Made by a program: the position numbers and the translations under genes
The notes under the pieces: model-generated
The model's input: only the letters and a program-made list of their open reading frames with translations
Databases searched by the model: none
What the model was told of the DNA's origin: nothing
Source of the DNA: an uncultured Sphingorhabdus sp.
GTDB taxonomy: Bacteria; Pseudomonadota; Alphaproteobacteria; Sphingomonadales; Sphingomonadaceae
NCBI GenBank assembly: GCA_937873665.1
Contig: CALMYW010000320.1
Coordinates: 1 to 11,104 of the forward strand
Direction: 5' to 3'
DNA length: 11,104 bases
Part shown: positions 1-7,625 of the stretch, piece by piece
Position numbering within the stretch: position 1 is the first letter of the stretch
Layout: every line of letters starts with the position of its first letter

Positions 1-1
1 C

Positions 2-892
2 GGCGACATCAACGCCCGCTATGGCGTCGATCATGGCTTCAGCTTCTACACCCATGTTTCCGATCAGCGCGGGCCCTACCACGTCAATGTGATCTCGGCC
101 GCCACGCATGAAGCGCCCTATGTCCTCGACGGCCTCATCAGCCATGGCACCGATCTCAGGATCGTCGAGCATTACACCGACACCGGCGGAGCGACCGATC
201 ATGTCTTCGCCCTGTGCGCGATGCTGGGATTTCGCTTCTGCCCGCGCCTGCGCGACTTTCCGGACAGGCGGCTTGCGCCGATCGCGCCGGTTTCGGCCTA
301 TCCGTCCATCGCCCCGTTGTTGGGCAAGCGTATCCGCACCGACATCATCAATGAACAATGGGACGACGTGCTGCGCCTCGTGGGGTCGATCAAGGCTGGC
401 CACGTCGCGCCGTCGGTCATGCTGCGAAAGCTCGCCGCCTACGAACGGCAGAACCAGCTCGACGTCGCACTACAGGAGATCGGCAAGATCGAACGGACCC
501 TGTTCATGCTGGACTGGCTTGAAAATCCCGATCTGCGCCGGCGATGCCATGCCGGCCTTAACAACAGCGAGCAGCGCCATGCCCTGACGCAAGCGATCTA
601 CACCTTCCGCCAGGGCCGCATCATCGACCGCAGCCATGAAGCTCAACAATATCGGGCATCAGGCCTCAACCTAGTCATCGCGGCGATCGTCTATTGGAAC
701 ACGATCTACATGGCCGACGCCGCCCAGCATCTGCGATCGGCAGCGGCCCCGGTCCCCGATGATCTGCTTGTCCATACGTCGCCGGTTGGCTGGGAGCATA
801 TTGCCTTTTCCGGCGATTTCCTCTGGGATCGAGCCGCCGCTTCCGCTGGCCGCAAGGCCCTCAATCTTCCGCCGGACAGCCGCGCCGCCTAA
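2..892 (+). CDS. tnpA: Tn3-family transposase, C-terminal part (5' end outside window)
   Basis: This is the last 296 residues of a Tn3-family (DDE) transposase, which carries out replicative transposition at the element's terminal repeats. The reading frame is already open at base 2 with GDINARYGVDHGFSFYTHVSDQ, a block typical of the family's catalytic core, and runs to TAA at 890-892, so the gene starts left of the window. The second catalytic aspartate is probably the one in YTDTGGATDHVF (near bases 176-213). The C-terminal block HEAQQYRASGLNLV, followed by an IVYWNTIY stretch, carries the probable catalytic glutamate. The first catalytic aspartate of the family lies upstream and cannot be seen. 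The C-terminus looks intact. The gene points towards a probable transposon end at about 913-950, the usual layout for this family. The family call is secure; the exact element is not identified. Confidence 0.93.
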   Translation, partial: GDINARYGVDHGFSFYTHVSDQRGPYHVNVISAATHEAPYVLDGLISHGTDLRIVEHYTDTGGATDHVFALCAMLGFRFCPRLRDFPDRRLAPIAPVSAYPSIAPLLGKRIRTDIINEQWDDVLRLVGSIKAGHVAPSVMLRKLAAYERQNQLDVALQEIGKIERTLFMLDWLENPDLRRRCHAGLNNSEQRHALTQAIYTFRQGRIIDRSHEAQQYRASGLNLVIAAIVYWNTIYMADAAQHLRSAAAPVPDDLLVHTSPVGWEHIAFSGDFLWDRAAASAGRKALNLPPDSRAA

Positions 893-912
893 GCGTTCCT
901 CGGTTGTTCTCC

Positions 913-950
913 CTTAGCGTTGTTTAGCGTACCTTCCACGCTATGCCCTC
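913..950. repeat. Probable terminal inverted repeat (right end) of the Tn3-family transposon
   Basis: Twenty bases after the transposase stop, the + strand reads CTTAGCGTTG and continues to GCCCTC at 950. Read inward from the outside this is GGGC...ACGCTAAG, about 36 bp (38 bp if the outermost GA is included). It matches the Tn3-family pattern of a G-run at the outer tip and ACGCTAAG at the inner end, and the family's usual ~38 bp length. The motif ACGCTAA also occurs a second time just outside the inner end. The partner repeat and the 5-bp target duplication lie outside the window, so the exact outer base is uncertain by about 2 bp. Confidence 0.7.
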
Positions 951-1216
951 AGGAACCGTTCTGCCAGCGCTACAAATGCTGCCTCCTTGGTCGGAAAGAA
1001 GTGATAGACCGAGGCGGGCGGAACGTTGGCGTGCTTCGCGATGTCGTAAAGGCCCACAGACCCTGCGTCCTGCGCAGAGAGCAGGCTTTCAGTCGCATCG
1101 AGCAGCCGTTCGTAGCGTTCGCGGCTACGCTTCTGAACCGGCTTGCGGGGCGAAGTCGGCCGTGCCGCCTTCGATCCGGAATTCGCGGTTGCGGGCTCTG
1201 CCACCGGGGCGTTCAT
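941..1216 (-). CDS. TetR-family transcriptional regulator, truncated to its DNA-binding domain
   Basis: From ATG at 1216 (MNAPVAEPAT) the frame gives 91 residues. Residues ~30-88 are a clear TetR N-terminal helix-turn-helix: RERYERLLDATESLL, then LYDIAKHANVPPASVYHFFPTKEAAF with the recognition helix near 66-77. TetR proteins are usually about 190-220 residues, with a ligand-binding and dimerisation domain after the HTH; here the protein stops at ALAERFLRA. The stop codon and last one or two codons lie in the terminal repeat of the adjacent Tn3 element, so the gene was most likely cut by that insertion. A GTG at 1288 could add 24 residues, but neither start has a strong ribosome binding site. 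The gene follows the amine oxidase on the same strand, about 80 bp from its stop. The remaining protein could not dimerise normally and is probably not a working repressor. It may be the former regulator of this cluster (inference). Confidence 0.85.
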   Translation of the reverse strand: MNAPVAEPATANSGSKAARPTSPRKPVQKRSRERYERLLDATESLLSAQDAGSVGLYDIAKHANVPPASVYHFFPTKEAAFVALAERFLRA

Positions 1217-1296
1217 AGTTGCAAACTCGATAAGAATGGGTTCCTGACGCCATTCGTGTAGGCCTATGAGCCGGGCAATTGCAACCACTGGACCAA

Positions 1297-2652
1297 TCAG
1301 GCCAAACGTTCAGCCACCTCCTTAGCCGCACGCTCGCCGGCTTGAATCGCCCCCTCCACATAGCCGTTCCAGAAAGTCGCGGTCTCTGTACCAGCCCAGT
1401 GAAGGCGCCCGATGGGGGTGCGGATCGCATGGCCGAAGGTGGTCCAAGTGCCCGGGGTCATGGTGCCGGCATAGCAACCGCGCGAGAATTCCTCTTCGGT
1501 CCATGACTTGTCGATGAAGCCCGTCGGGTGGGTCGCCTGTTCGCCAAAGCAGGCAACCGCTGTGCGGATCGCTTCGGCGCGGCGCGCTGCAGGCGGTTCG
1601 GCGATCCAGCGCCGCGCGGGCAGGCCTTCGGTAAAGCCCAGCAAGATGCCGCATGAGCCGTCCTCGGGCGAGTTATCGTAGAGCAGCTGCGGGACATCGT
1701 GATCGGTGAGAGCAAAGCCCGACAGGCCATCCTCGCGCCAGAACGGCTTGTCATAGATCAGCATCATCTTGATCGCGGTGCCCATCGGCATGCGCTGCAT
1801 CAGCCCATCGCGTGCTGCCGGCATTGGCGGCTGGTAACGGATGCGGCCCGCCAGCGTCGGCGAGATCGCGATGATCGCATAGCGCGCGGTCGTCTGCGAG
1901 GTTTCGGAAACGATGCGGACGCCGGCATGGTCCTGTTCGATTCTGATCACCACTTCGTTGAAGCAGATGCGGCTACCGAGCTCAGCTGCAAGGCCAAGCG
2001 ACAACTGCTGCATGCCTGTGTGGAAGCGGCTGTCCTGCCCCCCGCCGCGCGTGCCAGTGACCACGCTGAACCCGCCGCCCGCGCCAAAATAGAACGCGAC
2101 ATGCAGCATCGAAAGCTCGCTCGCATCGACCGAGAATACTCCTGGTGCGTTGAAGTTGAACAGCCATCTGCCGAAATCGGTGGCAAGGTTGCGGTCGATC
2201 CATTCGGCATAGGTCATCCGGTCGAGCGCCGCAGCCTCTGGGTGCTCCCACGGCGCGTCGAGCGGGATCGACGCGGCGAGAGCCTCGAGTCGTTCGCGCG
2301 CCTGATCTATGTCGGCATCGATCGCATCGTCACCGAAGCCCGCCATACCTTCAAAGCGCGTTACCTCCCCGCCTGACAGCACTACGCCTTCGCCATCTTC
2401 GAAGGTCGGGAAGATACCCAGCCCCAGTTCCTGCGCCAGCGCATGGACGCGGTGCTGCGATGGGGCGACCCACTGGCCGCCGATGTCGATCGTCACGCCA
2501 TTGTCGAGCGTCTGGCTGAGCGTTCTTCCGCCCACTCTGTCGCGCGCCTCCAGCACGATAACGTCAATCCCCTGACGGGCCAGCTGGCGCGCTGCCGCAA
2601 GTCCTGACGGCCCGGCTCCGATCACCACAACATCACATGCTCGCGTCTGCAT
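1297..2652 (-). CDS. Flavin monoamine oxidase family protein
   Basis: This is a 451-residue FAD-dependent amine oxidase, expected to oxidise a primary or secondary amine to an imine (then an aldehyde or ketone) with O2, giving H2O2 and ammonia. The dinucleotide-binding fold is at residues 8-40 (VVVIGAGPSGLAAARQLA, then VLEARDRVGGRT), with GGQWVAPSQ at 58-66. The C-terminal block RGCYAGTMTPG and WAGTETATFWNGYVEGAI closely follows animal MAO-A/B. Cys393 is at the position that links FAD covalently in MAO, Lys295 matches the flavin-side lysine, and Tyr394 and Tyr431 match the aromatic cage around the amine. No signal peptide is seen. The ATG at 2652 is chosen because GGGAGGGG lies just upstream; a start further upstream would include that site. 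The gene is divergent from the sulfotransferase and has an operator-like palindrome in its promoter. The substrate cannot be told from sequence. Confidence 0.92.
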   Translation of the reverse strand: MQTRACDVVVIGAGPSGLAAARQLARQGIDVIVLEARDRVGGRTLSQTLDNGVTIDIGGQWVAPSQHRVHALAQELGLGIFPTFEDGEGVVLSGGEVTRFEGMAGFGDDAIDADIDQARERLEALAASIPLDAPWEHPEAAALDRMTYAEWIDRNLATDFGRWLFNFNAPGVFSVDASELSMLHVAFYFGAGGGFSVVTGTRGGGQDSRFHTGMQQLSLGLAAELGSRICFNEVVIRIEQDHAGVRIVSETSQTTARYAIIAISPTLAGRIRYQPPMPAARDGLMQRMPMGTAIKMMLIYDKPFWREDGLSGFALTDHDVPQLLYDNSPEDGSCGILLGFTEGLPARRWIAEPPAARRAEAIRTAVACFGEQATHPTGFIDKSWTEEEFSRGCYAGTMTPGTWTTFGHAIRTPIGRLHWAGTETATFWNGYVEGAIQAGERAAKEVAERLA

Positions 2653-2695
2653 TACCGCACCCCTCCCAGTGGCCCGAGGATCAAAAGCGCCTCCA

Positions 2696-2755
2696 GCCTT
2701 GACCTTCATCCTAGTTTCGATTTTTATCGGTTCAAGAGCTATTCGCCTTGACCTT
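2696..2755. promoter_or_regulatory. Divergent promoter region with CGATTTTTATCG operator-like palindrome
   Basis: On the minus strand a possible sigma70-type promoter for the amine oxidase reads TTGAAC (2735-2730), a 16-bp spacer, and TAGGAT (2713-2708), each box matching the consensus at 4 of 6. The spacer contains the palindrome CGATTTTTATCG (2718-2729), the same CGAT-N4-ATCG pattern seen at 7634 and 7731. An 11-bp direct repeat GCCTTGACCTT occurs at 2696-2706 and 2745-2755, 49 bp apart, flanking the palindrome. It may be a second regulator site or a chance repeat. The region also has to serve the divergent sulfotransferase gene. Confidence 0.5.
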
Positions 2756-2809
2756 TCTCATGCCGTGTCTGAGGTCGGGAGATGTCAGTGCGAGGATGAA
2801 ACTGGAACA

Positions 2810-4198
2810 GTGACAGCGGAAGGCGACCATGACCGTCTCGAACGTTTGCGCCGCGAGGCGCAACGGGCGCGCGAGGTCTCGCCGGTGCACGCTCACCTGC
2901 TGGCCCATCTGATCGATCGAGGTGAGTTGCTTGCGGCGCTCGGACAGTTATCACAAGCCCGGCAGCTTCCCGCATGCTCCGCCGATGCTCACGAGGCGCT
3001 GGCGTTTTATGCCCGGCGGCTGGGGCTGCACGAGATTTCAAACGCCCATTACCGTGCGGCGACCAGCCTCGCACCGGATGATCCACAGGCGTGGCACAAT
3101 CTGGCCACCAGCGAGCGCAGTCTTGGCCGCCTGCAGGAGGCGGTTGATGCCTGCAATCGCGCGCTCCGGATCGGCGGCGATCCTTTTCCTACATTGCTGC
3201 TGCGTTCCGAATGCCGGCGTGCGACGGCAGCGGAGAACCATATCGATGAGCTTGCGCCTCTGCTGGACGGGGCGCGTACCGCTCGCGAGAGGATGTTTAC
3301 CGGCTACGCACTCGGCAAGGAGCTGCACGACCTTGGCAATTATGACCGCGCATTTTCGGCCTTCTCAATCGGGGCGCAGGCGCGGCGTGCCAACCTCGCC
3401 TATGATGTCGCCGAGGATCAGCGCAAGATTGCCCGCATTATCGAGGCATTTGCTGCGCCGGCTTCTCCCGAACCGCTCGGAACGAATTCGGCTGAGCAGA
3501 TCTTTATCATCGGCCTGCCACGATCGGGTACGCCGCTGGCCGAGCGGATATTGTCAGGGCTGGAGAGCGTAGGTTCCAACGGCGAGACCGATAATGTCAT
3601 GCATGCGCTTATCCATGCCGCTCCTGCAACAGGCGGAGATGTGTTCGACCGGTTCGCGCGCGCCGACCCCGGAAAGTTTGCTGACCGCTACCGCGCACTG
3701 TCCAACCCGCACGGCGCGGCAACCACCTTCATCGAGAAGCTGCCGCTCAACTATCTCTATGCGGGCGCCATCGCGCATGGCCTCAAACGCGCGCGGATCA
3801 TCTGGATCAACCGTCACCCTGTCGACAGCTGCTTTGCAATGTGGCGTACCCTGTTCGCGCAGGCCTATCCGTTCAGTTACGATTTCGCAGAGCTGGCCGC
3901 CTATCGTGCCGCTTACGATGACCTCAAGGCACATTGGCAGAGGAACATCGGCGAATTCATTCTGGACATCGACTATGATGACCTTGTTCGGGATCCCGCG
4001 GGCGCAGGGCGGCGTATGGCGCAGCATTGCGGGCTGGCGTGGCGCGATGCGGCTATCGACATTGCAACGGTTGAAACGGCATCGCTCACCGCCAGCGCGG
4101 CGCAGGTCAGGGAAGGCATTTATACTCATGCCAGCGGTGTCTGGCAGCACTATGCCGGTCACCTTGAGCCGCTAGTGACCGCCATCGCGCGGCAGTGA
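2810..4198 (+). CDS. TPR-repeat sulfotransferase family protein
   Basis: With the GTG start at 2810 the protein has 462 residues in two parts. Residues ~25-195 are helical and TPR-like (for example AHYRAATSLAPDDPQAWHNL and GRLQEAVDACNRALRI). Residues ~230-462 are a sulfotransferase domain that would transfer sulfate from PAPS to a hydroxyl or amine. The 5'-phosphosulfate loop is IIGLPRSGTPLAERIL (233-248); most relatives have T where this one has P242. The 3'-phosphate region is INRHPVDSCFAMW (333-345), and the C-terminal signature is TASAAQVREGIYTHASGVWQHYAGHLEPL (427-455). The frame is open back to 2669, but that earlier GTG overlaps the antisense ribosome binding site of the amine oxidase. 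The 2810 GTG has GAGGA upstream at a long spacing, so the start is uncertain. Such proteins often sit beside TonB-dependent receptors in sphingomonads. The acceptor is unknown. It converges on the receptor gene with a 31-bp gap. Confidence 0.85.
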   Translation: MTAEGDHDRLERLRREAQRAREVSPVHAHLLAHLIDRGELLAALGQLSQARQLPACSADAHEALAFYARRLGLHEISNAHYRAATSLAPDDPQAWHNLATSERSLGRLQEAVDACNRALRIGGDPFPTLLLRSECRRATAAENHIDELAPLLDGARTARERMFTGYALGKELHDLGNYDRAFSAFSIGAQARRANLAYDVAEDQRKIARIIEAFAAPASPEPLGTNSAEQIFIIGLPRSGTPLAERILSGLESVGSNGETDNVMHALIHAAPATGGDVFDRFARADPGKFADRYRALSNPHGAATTFIEKLPLNYLYAGAIAHGLKRARIIWINRHPVDSCFAMWRTLFAQAYPFSYDFAELAAYRAAYDDLKAHWQRNIGEFILDIDYDDLVRDPAGAGRRMAQHCGLAWRDAAIDIATVETASLTASAAQVREGIYTHASGVWQHYAGHLEPLVTAIARQ

Positions 4199-4229
4199 CA
4201 TCATGCCTGTTTCCCGCGGCGGCTCAGTC

Positions 4230-6635
4230 TCACCATGCAAAGCGCAAGGTGCCCCCCGCCTCGCGCGGCCTTCCGACCGTCTCTTCAAGATCGAGCGGCG
4301 CAAACGGGGTGATCCTCGCATAGCGATTATACACCGCGCGCTCGTTGAAGAGGTTACGGACGTAGCCGCCCAGCGTCCATTTCCCGATTTCAAGCGAGGC
4401 GTTCACGTCGAACAGCCAGTAAGCTGGCAAGACCGGATTGCGCAGCGTGATCGACGGCAGGGCCTGCGTCATGCTGGACTTGTAGTTTGCGCTGGTGCTG
4501 GCACGCAGCACCATGTCCGAACCGATGCTCGTCTGATAGTTGAGGATTGCGCTACCGCTGTGCTTGGGCGCTGACGGCAATGGCGTGCCAGCGACGCCAG
4601 GGATGGCGCAAGGATCGAAGTTAACGCCGTCGCCGACGCCGGCCGGGATGCAGAAATCGCGGGTCAGGTTTGCCTCGGTATAGGCATAGCCGAGCGACAC
4701 GTCGAAGGCCTCGCTGATCGGCCCGCGGAGTTCGAATTCGATCCCCTGCGTGCGGGCGCGCTCTCCGTTCACCGTCACGGGCCAAATGTTGTACGGCGTG
4801 AAGGTGCCTATCTGCGGATCGAACCACACATCGTAGAAGACATCGATTGCGTAGACCCAACCGCTATCGAAGCGCCCCTTGAAGCCGATTTCGTAGTTGT
4901 CGACCTTGTCCGGCCGGTAATTCAGTATTTCCGCGGGTTCCTGCGCGAAGCCCGACAAGGCAAAGGCATTGGCCCCGCCGCGACGGAAGCCTTGCGAGAA
5001 GATCGCGTAGAACCGGTGGTTGTCGGATAGTGCGTAAGACAGGTTCGCCTTGAAGATCTGATCGCTGACATCGGTTTCGTTCGATGCCTGTTCGAACAGG
5101 AAAAAGTTGGGAATGTTCGATTCCACCTCGCGTGACAGTGATTGCTTGAACAATCGGACCCCGCCGGTCACATCGAGCCTGTCGGTTACATGCCAGGTCA
5201 GCTCGCCGAAGACCGATTTGTCGGTAAAGGTCTGGGTGCCACCGACCGTGAAGAACCGATCATCAGAGCCAATGCCGGAGAAATTGATCACCCCTGGAAG
5301 GTTGTTGTAATCGAACTGCCCTCTGCCGAAGCTCGACCATAGGTCGGTCCGCTTTTCCCGCTGATAAAAGGCTCCAACAACATAATCGAAGGTCTTCCCC
5401 GGGGCGGACACCAGGCGGATTTCCTGCGTGAATGAGCGTGTCCGGTCGGTGAATACCGAGATACTGTTGAAGCGAGGGTTGGTGGGCGTGCCCGTGTAAT
5501 AAGGGACGAACACCGGGGGCAGCGATGCCGTGCCGAGTGATGTTTCGACGCTCGTTTGCCCGTCGGTTTCGAAGAAGCTTGTGGTAGTCGAAAGGGTGGC
5601 AAAGCCTGCATCGTAGCTAAGATCGGCGGTCCACATTTGTGACGTCCGACCAAACGGCTCGCGCAACCGCCGAATGCCCTCGAATTCTCCTGTATCGGGA
5701 TAGGTCACTGACGGGTCGAACGGGTCAGGGCCGCCATTGAAATTGGGATTGTCAACGTTGGGCGCGAAGCCCTCGGATTCCACGCGGTTATAGGCAAGTG
5801 TCGCGGAGAAATTGTCGGTTGGCTCCCACTTCAGGGCTCCTCTGACGAAGGTCGCCTCGTCCCGGTTCACGTCCTCGCGGTTTTCGCGTTGTGCCGAACT
5901 GCCAACCGGATCTGCTGGATTGACCAGCACTGGCTTGCCGCGTGGATCGCCGTTCGCGGTCACGAACAGGCCGATCGCGTCGATGTAGCCCGCATTGCGA
6001 TCATGCGCGACAGAGAAGCGTGCCGCCAGGGTATCGCCCAGAGGGATATTCAGAACTGCTTCGGCCGAATAGTCGAGATCGTCGGACGATCTGACCACCC
6101 CCAGCGATGCGCCGACCGAGCCGGAGAAGCGCCCAAGCTCCGGTTCGCGTGCAATCAGCCGGATCGCTCCGCCGAGCGAACCGGCGCCATAAAGCGTGCC
6201 CTGCGGGCCCCGCAGCACTTCAACCCGGGCGACATCCCTGATCGGGAAGAAATTCGCATAGGGCGCGTTGTCGAGATAGGTGCTGACCGAATTCTGCTCG
6301 AGCGTCTGCCCCTGCCGGTCGCTTGGCGAGGCGCTCAATCCGCGCATCACCTGCCGCTGCGCGCCAAGGTTCTGCGTCCCGCGCGAGGCGACCACGAGGT
6401 TAGGCACCTGCTGTGATAGATCCTCGACCGTGAAGATGCCGGAAGCCGCGAGCTGCTCTCCACCCACCACCGAGATATTGAACGGAATGCCGGTGACGTC
6501 CTGCGACCGCCTGTTGGCTGTCACTACGATCACATTTTCAGACTTGTCCGCCTCTGCGCTTGCTGCGGCGTCATCCTGCGCATGTGTGACGGCAGGTGAA
6601 GCGGCCACCATCACCGCGCTGGCCGCCGAACACAA
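4230..6635 (-). CDS. TonB-dependent receptor (start disrupted by an in-frame amber codon)
   Basis: This is an outer-membrane TonB-dependent receptor of about 800 residues, importing a ligand with energy from TonB-ExbBD. Numbered from TTG at 6635: the rest of a signal peptide (AVMVAASPAVTHAQ) at 7-20, a TonB-box-like ENVIVVTA at 33-40, a plug domain to about 165 with VLRGPQGTLYGAGSLGGAIRLI, then a beta-barrel ending in LRFAW, as barrel proteins end in an aromatic residue. The barrel shows the usual motifs, such as RRGGANAFALSGF and the TQGIEFELRGP segment. The natural start is almost surely ATG at 6668, but codon 9 from there is TAG (6644-6642). The longest open frame therefore begins at TTG 6635, which leaves a signal peptide without its basic N-region. 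The gene lies 46 bp after the dioxygenase and is probably co-transcribed with it. The family resembles the broad FecA/CirA-like receptors of sphingomonads; the ligand is unknown. Confidence 0.9.
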   Translation of the reverse strand: MCSAASAVMVAASPAVTHAQDDAAASAEADKSENVIVVTANRRSQDVTGIPFNISVVGGEQLAASGIFTVEDLSQQVPNLVVASRGTQNLGAQRQVMRGLSASPSDRQGQTLEQNSVSTYLDNAPYANFFPIRDVARVEVLRGPQGTLYGAGSLGGAIRLIAREPELGRFSGSVGASLGVVRSSDDLDYSAEAVLNIPLGDTLAARFSVAHDRNAGYIDAIGLFVTANGDPRGKPVLVNPADPVGSSAQRENREDVNRDEATFVRGALKWEPTDNFSATLAYNRVESEGFAPNVDNPNFNGGPDPFDPSVTYPDTGEFEGIRRLREPFGRTSQMWTADLSYDAGFATLSTTTSFFETDGQTSVETSLGTASLPPVFVPYYTGTPTNPRFNSISVFTDRTRSFTQEIRLVSAPGKTFDYVVGAFYQREKRTDLWSSFGRGQFDYNNLPGVINFSGIGSDDRFFTVGGTQTFTDKSVFGELTWHVTDRLDVTGGVRLFKQSLSREVESNIPNFFLFEQASNETDVSDQIFKANLSYALSDNHRFYAIFSQGFRRGGANAFALSGFAQEPAEILNYRPDKVDNYEIGFKGRFDSGWVYAIDVFYDVWFDPQIGTFTPYNIWPVTVNGERARTQGIEFELRGPISEAFDVSLGYAYTEANLTRDFCIPAGVGDGVNFDPCAIPGVAGTPLPSAPKHSGSAILNYQTSIGSDMVLRASTSANYKSSMTQALPSITLRNPVLPAYWLFDVNASLEIGKWTLGGYVRNLFNERAVYNRYARITPFAPLDLEETVGRPREAGGTLRFAW

Positions 6636-6676
6636 GTATGCCTACCGATTGAATCCTTGTCTGGTCATAATCCCCT
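6636..6676 (-). other. Original receptor start: RBS, ATG and eight codons, then an amber stop
   Basis: On the minus strand GGGGAGGGGATT leads directly into ATG at 6668-6666. The codons read MTRQGFNR, then TAG (6644-6642), then AYLC, running in frame into the receptor's signal peptide. The joined product would have a normal basic N-region (R3, R8) and a hydrophobic core. A single base change from CAG (Gln) would explain the TAG. The other two cluster genes with clear sites use the same kind of ribosome binding site (GGAGGGG before the amine oxidase, GGAGGAGGGG before the dioxygenase), which supports 6668 as the true start. Confidence 0.8.
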
Positions 6677-6714
6677 CCCCAGTATTCTTCTAATCCCATC
6701 GCGTCCGGGGCCAG

Positions 6715-7590
6715 CTACAGGCCGAGGAAGTCCGCCAGCTCCTCGTAATTGTTCTGCCAAAGGCTCCCGCCGAGTGGGTCACGCTGGTGAAAAGAGCGAA
6801 AGCCGATCAATTGCTGCATCTGCGGTGACATCTTGCGAACGGCTTCAATCGGGACAGTGAAGGGATAGGCCTCCTCGGGCACAAGAAATCCGGGGTTGTA
6901 AGGGACGGCAAGCACCCGCCGCTTAAAGTCCGCCGTCACATTGGCGCCGCCGCCGTGAACCACCTTGCCGCCATAAAACAGCGCTGACCCTGCCTTGAGC
7001 GTAGCGGGAATTGTCATTTCCGGTGTGTAAGGCCGGTCGAAATCCCACTTGTGGCTGCCCGGAATTACTCGGGTCGCGCCGGCCTCTTCGCTGACGTCGT
7101 AGAGGGCAAGGATCATGTTCACCATCACTTCGGGCGCATCGGGCCCGTAGCGGAAGAACACCGGGTAATTGCCCATATCACGGTGAAGCATCTGCGCCTG
7201 CTCACCGGGATGGATTTCGATCACCTGACAGGTGTTCAACCAGAAGGTCTCACTGACTCCGGCAAACATCGCAGCGACATATTCCAAGATTGTCTCGTTG
7301 GCGAACAACGCATCCTGGAGTGAAGGGCAATAGGTGACGACGTTAGTGAGTCGCTTGGTCCGCTCGCCGTGGAACGCCTTCATCATCTCGTCTTCGTGGG
7401 TGGAACCGGTGTGCAGCGTCTCAAGCCGCGGATCGAGCAGGGCATTCACTTCATCAAGCTGCTGCTGGTTCAGTATGCCTTCGATAATGACACCGCCGTC
7501 TTCATCAAGGATCTTCATGAGGTCCGTTACCGGCACGCCAAACGGTACCGAACGAAGCCTTGTTGCAACCTGCTCCTCAACATCCAGCAT
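6715..7590 (-). CDS. Phytanoyl-CoA dioxygenase (PhyH) family Fe(II)/2-oxoglutarate oxygenase
   Basis: This 291-residue protein belongs to the PhyH superfamily, non-haem iron enzymes that hydroxylate (or otherwise oxidise) a substrate using O2 and 2-oxoglutarate. The iron triad is visible: HRD with His136 and Asp138 in QMLHRDMGNYP, and His212 in KVVHGGGANVT. Arg224 or Arg225 (DFKRRVLAVPYNPG) is the probable 2-oxoglutarate carboxylate ligand. The GATRVIPGSHKWD segment (171-183) is typical of the family. ATG at 7590 is preceded by GGAGGAGGGG and was preferred to a start near 7737, which would run through the promoter and operator region. Length is normal for bacterial members. The gene precedes the TonB-dependent receptor by 46 bp and has its own promoter with an operator-like palindrome. 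The substrate is not predictable; family members act on acyl-CoAs, amino acids, halogenated compounds and others. Confidence 0.9.
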   Translation of the reverse strand: MLDVEEQVATRLRSVPFGVPVTDLMKILDEDGGVIIEGILNQQQLDEVNALLDPRLETLHTGSTHEDEMMKAFHGERTKRLTNVVTYCPSLQDALFANETILEYVAAMFAGVSETFWLNTCQVIEIHPGEQAQMLHRDMGNYPVFFRYGPDAPEVMVNMILALYDVSEEAGATRVIPGSHKWDFDRPYTPEMTIPATLKAGSALFYGGKVVHGGGANVTADFKRRVLAVPYNPGFLVPEEAYPFTVPIEAVRKMSPQMQQLIGFRSFHQRDPLGGSLWQNNYEELADFLGL

Positions 7591-7625
7591 AACCCCTCCT
7601 CCAATCGTTTTTGTCTCCCTACATG

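Noticed and set aside
1217..1296. Operator-like half site CGATAA before the truncated regulator
   Set aside because: The second half (ATGG) misses the ATCG arm at two positions, so it is not counted as a copy of the motif.
2669..2809. Extended N-terminus for the sulfotransferase from GTG 2669
   Set aside because: It would overlap the antisense ribosome binding site, promoter boxes and operator of the amine oxidase, and the added residues do not look like the family.
4199..4229. Terminator between the convergent sulfotransferase and receptor genes
   Set aside because: The 31-bp gap shows no stable hairpin with a T-run on either strand.
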